A DNA stretch of 10,187 nucleotides from Hyphomicrobiales bacterium (GTDB lineage Bacteria > Pseudomonadota > Alphaproteobacteria > Rhizobiales > UBA4765). This document shows, piece by piece, positions 6,841 through 10,187 of this stretch. A program made the position numbers and the translations under genes. The DNA is taken from the NCBI GenBank assembly GCA_027487195.1, contig JAIYEB010000439.1, positions 1 to 10,187 of the forward strand, written 5' to 3'. The notes under the pieces are model-generated. The model was not told where the DNA came from, searched no databases, and saw nothing but the letters and a program-made list of their open reading frames with translations. How positions within the stretch are numbered: position 1 is the first letter of the stretch; each line of letters starts with the position of its first letter.

Positions 6841-6884
6841 AAGCATTTCCTCGTGAGGCGATCTTAGCTGCCGCTCTCTTATTT

Positions 6885-6898
6885 CCATACTAGTATGG
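6885..6898. promoter_or_regulatory. Perfect 14-bp palindrome, likely operator of the gntR-TRAP operon
   Basis: CCATACTAGTATGG is a perfect palindrome with half-site CCATAC and centre TA. On the minus strand it overlaps a plausible -10 box (TAGTAT, 6892-6887) placed 18 nt from a weak -35 (TTGCTC, 6916-6911). Size and symmetry suit a GntR/FadR-type dimer. The same half-site recurs in the promoter region of the dehydrogenase operon. Confidence 0.6.
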
Positions 6899-6916
6899 TA
6901 AGTAGGGAATGAGCAA
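6887..6916 (-). promoter_or_regulatory. Candidate promoter of the gntR-dctPQM operon
   Basis: On the minus strand, TTGCTC and TAGTAT are separated by 18 nt, and the -10 box lies inside the 14-bp palindrome. This gives a leader of about 310 nt before gntR. The boxes match the sigma-70 consensus only partly (3/6 and 4/6), so the position is tentative. Confidence 0.35.
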
Positions 6917-7049
6917 GTGTCTTTCGATTGAACGGCACGTCAAAAGGATATCGACTTTCTGCCAAAGCCTATGGCAGCAGCCTTCACGGCGTGAGCAATC
7001 CACGCGCCTTCAAAATGGTGTCCGAGTTCATTGGCTAGGTGGTGATAAG

Positions 7050-7093
7050 GTAGGCCCTGCCTTCGCAATCGCTTCGAAGCGTGACGGGCCTAC
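7050..7093. terminator. Nested inverted repeat downstream of uxuB
   Basis: GTAGGCCC (7050-7057) pairs perfectly with GGGCCTAC (7086-7093), and the enclosed segment contains a 12-bp perfect palindrome, CGCTTCGAAGCG (7070-7081). It lies 35 nt past the uxuB stop on the transcribed strand. No U run follows on that strand; a T6 tract lies on the plus side at 7112-7117. Its position suggests the 3' end of the uxuB message, but the type is uncertain. Confidence 0.35.
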
Positions 7094-7127
7094 TCCATGA
7101 GAATGGAAATGTTTTTTAGGTCCGGTG

Positions 7128-8591
7128 CTACGACAAGCTGGCCTGAATTGTTGCCCGTGCCCCAAGGCTTGCGAGACGCTGATATTGGCTGACAACCGCA
7201 TTGCGGATGACATCATCGCGCAGGAGATCACCAAACACGGGCTCGATCGCGAGCATTTGAGTAGCTGCCAGTTCAGGGCTTTCCTGTTCGCTCGCACGCG
7301 CAAACATGGCCTTCAACGGATCGTTGATCTCGTTGGGTCCCCCGGCATCGTTCTTGCCGGCCATGTAGCGCAGGAAACCCGCAATCGCGAGCGGCAGGAA
7401 CAGCAATGGCGCACCGGAAGCGCGTCGCTCCCTGATCGTGTTGACGAGGCGTTGCGGTATCTTTTGCGAGCCGTCCATGGCGATCTGCGACAGGCGATGG
7501 CGAAGGGCCGGGTTTCGGAACCGTGCCAGCAGCTTTTGCGCATAGCCAGCAGGATCAAGCCCCGCGCCCTGCGGCAGCGTTGGACTGATCTCAGCCCATA
7601 GCCGCTCGATCAGACTGACAAAGAGCGGATCATTCGCTGCATCTGCAACAAAGACATGGCCGGCAAGCCCGCCGAGATAAGCGAACGTGGAATGCGCGCC
7701 ATTGAGCATGCGCAGCTTCATTTTTTCAAATGGCGCGACGTCAGACACAAACTCGGCACCGCCGAGCTCCCATTCCGGTCGCCCTTGCGTAAACCGGTCC
7801 TCGATGACCCATTGGGTGAACGGCTCTGTCATGATGGGCCAGGCGTCCGACATGCCAAGGGCCGACGATACGGTGAGCGGGTCAGCATCTGTTGTGGCCG
7901 GAACAATTCGGTCGACCATCCCTGATGGGCAAACGAGTTCATTCGTGACGAAGGCGCCGAGGCCTGGATCCACAAGGGCCGCAAAGCGCGACAGTACGCG
8001 ATGCGTCACCCGTCCGTTTCCAGGCAGATTATCGCATGACAGGACGGTAAAGGGCTTGAGCCCAGCCGCGCGCCGTTGTGCGAGCGCGGCAATGATCAGG
8101 CCAGGCGCACTGCGCGACGCAGAGATGTCATTGAGATCATGGCGGATGTCAGGATGCGCCTCATCAAGCGTGCCACTCGCGGGATCGTGGCAATAGCCCT
8201 TCTCGGTAACGGTAAGGCTGACGATCCGGGTTGAAGGGGCCAACAGCGCATCGATCAGCCTGCGTGGGCTTTCCGGTGCAACGAGCACATCCGAGATTGC
8301 GCCAATGACCTGCAGCTGTTCTGGTCCGCCATCCCGGACGGCCAGCGTGTAAAGCCCGTTCTGGGGTTCCAGCGCATTGCGCGTGTCCGGCGAGCGCAGG
8401 CTTGCAGCGCGAATGCCCCAATCCCTTGCGCCGGCATTCAGCACAGCCTCTGTCATCGCGGCCTGATGGGCGCGATGAAACGCACCAATTCCAAGGTGGA
8501 CAATGCCGGGTATGACGCCGGCCCTGTCATAGCGCGGGCGGACCACGCTTCCTGGGAGATCGCCGAGTGTCTTGTCGCAGAGCCGTGTCAT
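7128..8591 (-). CDS. uxuB: Fructuronate reductase / mannitol dehydrogenase family oxidoreductase (UxuB-like)
   Basis: This 487-residue protein is typical of the polyol-specific long-chain dehydrogenase family. The N-terminal NAD-binding part has PGIVHLGIGAFHRAHQ (28-43), SLTVTEKGY and SCDNLPGNG (185-193). The C-terminal catalytic part has NELVCPSGMVDRI and KMKLRMLNGAHS with the family catalytic triad spacing K292, N297 and H300, then MDGSQKIPQRL. UxuB reversibly converts D-fructuronate to D-mannonate with NADH in the cytosol, feeding UxuA. Mannitol or arabinitol dehydrogenase activity cannot be excluded from sequence alone; the adjacent uxuA gene is the main argument for UxuB. AGGTG lies about 6 nt before the start. 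It is 89 nt downstream of the zinc dehydrogenase gene in the same direction and probably cotranscribed with it. Confidence 0.9.
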   Translation of the reverse strand: MTRLCDKTLGDLPGSVVRPRYDRAGVIPGIVHLGIGAFHRAHQAAMTEAVLNAGARDWGIRAASLRSPDTRNALEPQNGLYTLAVRDGGPEQLQVIGAISDVLVAPESPRRLIDALLAPSTRIVSLTVTEKGYCHDPASGTLDEAHPDIRHDLNDISASRSAPGLIIAALAQRRAAGLKPFTVLSCDNLPGNGRVTHRVLSRFAALVDPGLGAFVTNELVCPSGMVDRIVPATTDADPLTVSSALGMSDAWPIMTEPFTQWVIEDRFTQGRPEWELGGAEFVSDVAPFEKMKLRMLNGAHSTFAYLGGLAGHVFVADAANDPLFVSLIERLWAEISPTLPQGAGLDPAGYAQKLLARFRNPALRHRLSQIAMDGSQKIPQRLVNTIRERRASGAPLLFLPLAIAGFLRYMAGKNDAGGPNEINDPLKAMFARASEQESPELAATQMLAIEPVFGDLLRDDVIRNAVVSQYQRLASLGARATIQASLS

Positions 8592-8670
8592 CGAAACACC
8601 TGTGGTTGGCTAATGGCGAATACTGACATTGCACGGCAGAGTCTGGCCTTAGACAGACACGCGCAACCGC

Positions 8671-8680
8671 CAACGCGTTG
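8671..8680. repeat. 10-bp palindrome next to the dehydrogenase stop codon
   Basis: CAACGCGTTG is a perfect palindrome directly adjoining the stop codon of the zinc dehydrogenase gene, in the 89-nt gap before uxuB. It could be part of an intercistronic structure but has no loop for a stable hairpin. Confidence 0.25.
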
Positions 8681-9733
8681 TCAGGATCGCTGTTCGACGC
8701 CAGGGAAAGCAAGCTGGACTTTCATCGACTGCGTTTTGTCCGACGCAAGTTCGAAAGCGCTCAGCGCATCATCAAACGGCAAGGTGGCCGTGATCAGGGG
8801 CGTCACATCGATCAACCCCTTCCCCATCATCTCGACAGCCGTCGCAAACTCGGGCTCGAACCGGAAGCTGCCCCGAACCTCGATTTCCTTCGCCACGAGA
8901 ACATTCATTGGCAGAACCATTTCACTGCCAATGCCCACCTGCACGACAACAGCGCCGGGTCTTAGGGCCGCAAGGGCGCCGGAAAGCGCGGAGCGATGCC
9001 CTGAGCATTCGAACATCACGTCAAAGCTGCCCTTGTCCGCCGCCCATGGCTGGAGCGCGTCGGGATTGGTTGCGACATTCAGGGCTTTGTCAGCACCAAG
9101 CTTGATCGCCATGCCAAGCGGTGTCTCTGCCACATCGGTCACGACAATCTCGGTTGCACCCGCCTGCTTTGCCACCAGCAAACACAGCATGCCAATGGGG
9201 CCGCAACCCGTAATGAGCACGCGCCGGCCCTGCATGGGCCCCGCCCTGCGCGCAGCATGCAGGCAAACCGCCAACGGCTCGGCCATTGCTGCGGCCGCCA
9301 TCGACAAACCATCAGCAACCGGGACAGCCTGTTCGGCATCAACGACGATGCGTTCGCAGAATCCGCCCTCAACATGCGGCATCCGCATGGCAGAGCCCAT
9401 GAAGCGCATATCGAGGCAGTGTTGTCGCTGCCCTTCGCGGCAATAGCGGCACTCTCCGCAGGGGCGGCTGGGGTTTACCGCAACCCTTGTGCCCGGTGCG
9501 GGATACTGAACGCCTTCGCCCGTCCGAACGACGACACCGGCAATCTCATGCCCAAGCGCCATGGGGTGGCGCACGCGTATGGCGCCAAATCCGCCATCGT
9601 GAAAGTAATGGAGATCGGAACCGCAAATGCCACCTGCGCGGATGGCCACGAGCACCTGGCCCGCACCTGGTTCCGGGTTCGGGCGTTCTTCAACACGCAG
9701 ATCATGCGCTGCATGGATGATAACGGCACGCAT
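8681..9733 (-). CDS. idnD: Zinc-dependent medium-chain dehydrogenase, L-idonate 5-dehydrogenase type
   Basis: This 350-residue MDR protein carries GICGSDLHYFHDGGFG and LGHEIAG, with catalytic-zinc ligands C37, H62 and E63 (E152 nearby). Structural-zinc cysteines are C92, C95, C98 and C106. The nucleotide fold has GCGPIG at 176-181, and an acidic D200 at the end of the next strand suggests NAD+. The N-terminal motif closely resembles L-idonate 5-dehydrogenase, which makes 5-keto-D-gluconate. With uxuB and uxuA beside it, L-gulonate 5-dehydrogenase (giving D-fructuronate) is an equally attractive role. The start has GGAGG 7 nt upstream. It is the first gene of a unit with uxuB and is divergent from uxuA. 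Confidence 0.9.
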   Translation of the reverse strand: MRAVIIHAAHDLRVEERPNPEPGAGQVLVAIRAGGICGSDLHYFHDGGFGAIRVRHPMALGHEIAGVVVRTGEGVQYPAPGTRVAVNPSRPCGECRYCREGQRQHCLDMRFMGSAMRMPHVEGGFCERIVVDAEQAVPVADGLSMAAAAMAEPLAVCLHAARRAGPMQGRRVLITGCGPIGMLCLLVAKQAGATEIVVTDVAETPLGMAIKLGADKALNVATNPDALQPWAADKGSFDVMFECSGHRSALSGALAALRPGAVVVQVGIGSEMVLPMNVLVAKEIEVRGSFRFEPEFATAVEMMGKGLIDVTPLITATLPFDDALSAFELASDKTQSMKVQLAFPGVEQRS

Positions 9734-9810
9734 GAGCAGACCTCCCGTTTTAGTCTTTTGCCGACCGCGACACGATGCTTGACGACCGCGTCAACAACGT
9801 GCGACTTTGG

Positions 9811-9839
9811 CTTGTATGGTAGTATGGTGCTTTCATCAA
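9811..9839 (-). promoter_or_regulatory. Candidate promoter of the dehydrogenase-uxuB operon
   Basis: On the minus strand, TTGATG (9839-9834) and TACAAG (9816-9811) are separated by exactly 17 nt, each matching the sigma-70 consensus at 4/6. The start of the dehydrogenase gene is about 80 nt downstream. The spacer is filled by the CCATAC repeat element, so binding there should block RNA polymerase. Confidence 0.5.
9814..9827. promoter_or_regulatory. Second CCATAC element (direct repeat), likely regulator site
   Basis: On the minus strand the element reads CCATAC, TA, CCATAC. It uses the same half-site and 2-bp TA spacer as the 14-bp palindrome upstream of the TRAP operon, but the second half is inverted in orientation. 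A 9-bp core, TAGTATGGT (plus strand), is identical at both places. Shared control by the local GntR regulator is inferred. Confidence 0.5.
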
Positions 9840-10136
9840 GCGCGAACTTAGACAGCCACATGTTCCAGATCAATGTACCGCTGGCTGCTCAGATCGAAGC
9901 CACGCTACGCGATGCGGCTGGTCAGCCGCCAGCGGCGCGGAAGGTGCCCGGCGATCCATGCAAACCCAGTTGCGCGAATGTCCCTCAGGTCTTCCGCGTC
10001 GTATCGCTTCATACCAATCCCACTTCACGACAGATGACGGGCGAGCCTCAACAGCCACCCGAGAACGCTTTTCCGGTGTAACAGGGGAAAGTGTTGCCGT
10101 GGCAGCCAAGACGTGACGCACCTCTAAGGAGACACC

Positions 10137-10187
10137 ATGGAAGAGAGCTGGCGCTGGTTTGGACCAGGCGATGTCGTTCCGCTGACA
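10137..10187 (+). CDS. uxuA: Mannonate dehydratase UxuA (5' end only)
   Basis: Only the first 17 codons are in the window: MEESWRWFGPGDVVPLT. This closely matches the well-conserved UxuA N-terminus (E. coli begins MEQTWRWYGPNDPVSL). AAGGAG 5 nt upstream of the ATG is an excellent ribosome binding site. UxuA dehydrates D-mannonate to 2-keto-3-deoxy-D-gluconate in the cytosol and is the next step after UxuB. It is the only plus-strand gene seen and is divergent from the dehydrogenase-uxuB unit. Confidence 0.85.
   Translation, partial: MEESWRWFGPGDVVPLT

Larger units (their letters stand above)
6569..7127. other. Leader and spacer between gntR and uxuB
   Basis: The left part (to about 6900) is the operon leader with the small ORFs, promoter and palindrome described separately. 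The right part (6900-7127) has no convincing gene. One plus frame (6913-7038) reads like a protein tail (GYRLSAKAYGSSL, then NPRAFKMVSEFIG and a stop) but has no start codon and begins right after a stop. A nested hairpin lies at 7050-7093. The region looks partly like decayed coding DNA. Confidence 0.4.
9734..10136. other. Divergent control region between the dehydrogenase gene and uxuA
   Basis: It holds the CCATAC element and promoter candidate described above, near the dehydrogenase side. The rest shows no convincing gene. A 35-codon minus ORF (9905-10012) has only a weak ribosome binding site and no known motif. A tight inverted repeat, GCGGCTG and CAGCCGC with a 2-bp centre, lies at 9914-9929. 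I could not find a good sigma-70 promoter for uxuA. Confidence 0.4.

Noticed and set aside
6909..7100. 63-codon plus-strand ORF next to the 14-bp palindrome
   Set aside because: The ribosome binding site is badly spaced (AGGGA almost touching the ATG) and the product has no recognisable feature; another frame in the same place looks more protein-like.
7086..7117. Plus-strand intrinsic terminator ending in T6 at 7112-7117
   Set aside because: The only stem directly before the T run is a 4-bp CCAT/ATGG, and no plus-strand gene needs termination there.
8466..9446. 326-codon plus-strand open frame opposite the zinc dehydrogenase
   Set aside because: It is antisense to a gene with complete zinc and nucleotide-binding motifs; Ser/Thr/Ala-rich with no domain.
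9257..10081. 274-codon plus-strand open frame reaching into the divergent control region
   Set aside because: Most of it is antisense to the dehydrogenase gene, it crosses the promoter region, and the part beyond the gene shows no family motif.

Overview
The window reads as a chromosomal stretch of a GC-rich alphaproteobacterium, most likely Hyphomicrobiales (Rhizobiales). That placement is an inference from codon use, GC content and gene types (TRAP transporter with a FadR-type regulator, secreted multi-domain protease); no rRNA or marker gene is present. Almost everything is encoded on the minus strand. The last gene, uxuA, is on the plus strand and is cut by the window edge.

Layout, left to right. 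(1) 1-1757, minus: a secreted trypsin/HtrA-like serine protease with three copies of a Cys-paired domain in front of the catalytic domain; its C-terminus lies outside the window. (2) 1865-2569, minus: a short-chain dehydrogenase whose catalytic Ser/Tyr/Lys are all replaced, preceded by a dyad operator candidate. (3) 2570-3008: a gene-free gap with several GC-rich hairpins. (4) 3009-6568, minus: one operon in the order gntR (FadR/FCD regulator), dctP, dctQ, dctM, a complete three-component TRAP transporter. gntR and dctP overlap by 4 nt, dctQ and dctM are 1 nt apart, and a perfect 11-bp stem-loop sits between dctP and dctQ. (5) 6569-7127: a leader and spacer region with a 48-codon ORF abutting gntR, a perfect 14-bp palindrome that is the likely operator, and decayed-looking coding traces. 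(6) 7128-9733, minus: a zinc dehydrogenase of the L-idonate 5-dehydrogenase type followed by a mannitol-dehydrogenase-family fructuronate reductase (uxuB). (7) 9734-10136: the divergent control region. (8) 10137 onward, plus: the first 17 codons of mannonate dehydratase (uxuA).

Together regions 4-8 look like a sugar-acid catabolic locus. A TRAP transporter would import an aldonate or hexuronate. The zinc dehydrogenase and UxuB would interconvert keto and hydroxy acids, and UxuA would dehydrate D-mannonate to 2-keto-3-deoxy-D-gluconate. No uronate isomerase (uxaC) is in view. The set therefore fits an L-gulonate (or L-idonate) route through D-fructuronate and D-mannonate at least as well as classical glucuronate breakdown.

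The most interesting signal is a shared half-site, CCATAC. It is arranged as an inverted repeat upstream of the gntR-TRAP operon (6885-6898), and with the same 2-bp TA spacer as a direct repeat inside the predicted promoter of the dehydrogenase operon (9814-9827). This suggests that one regulator, probably the local GntR protein, controls both units.
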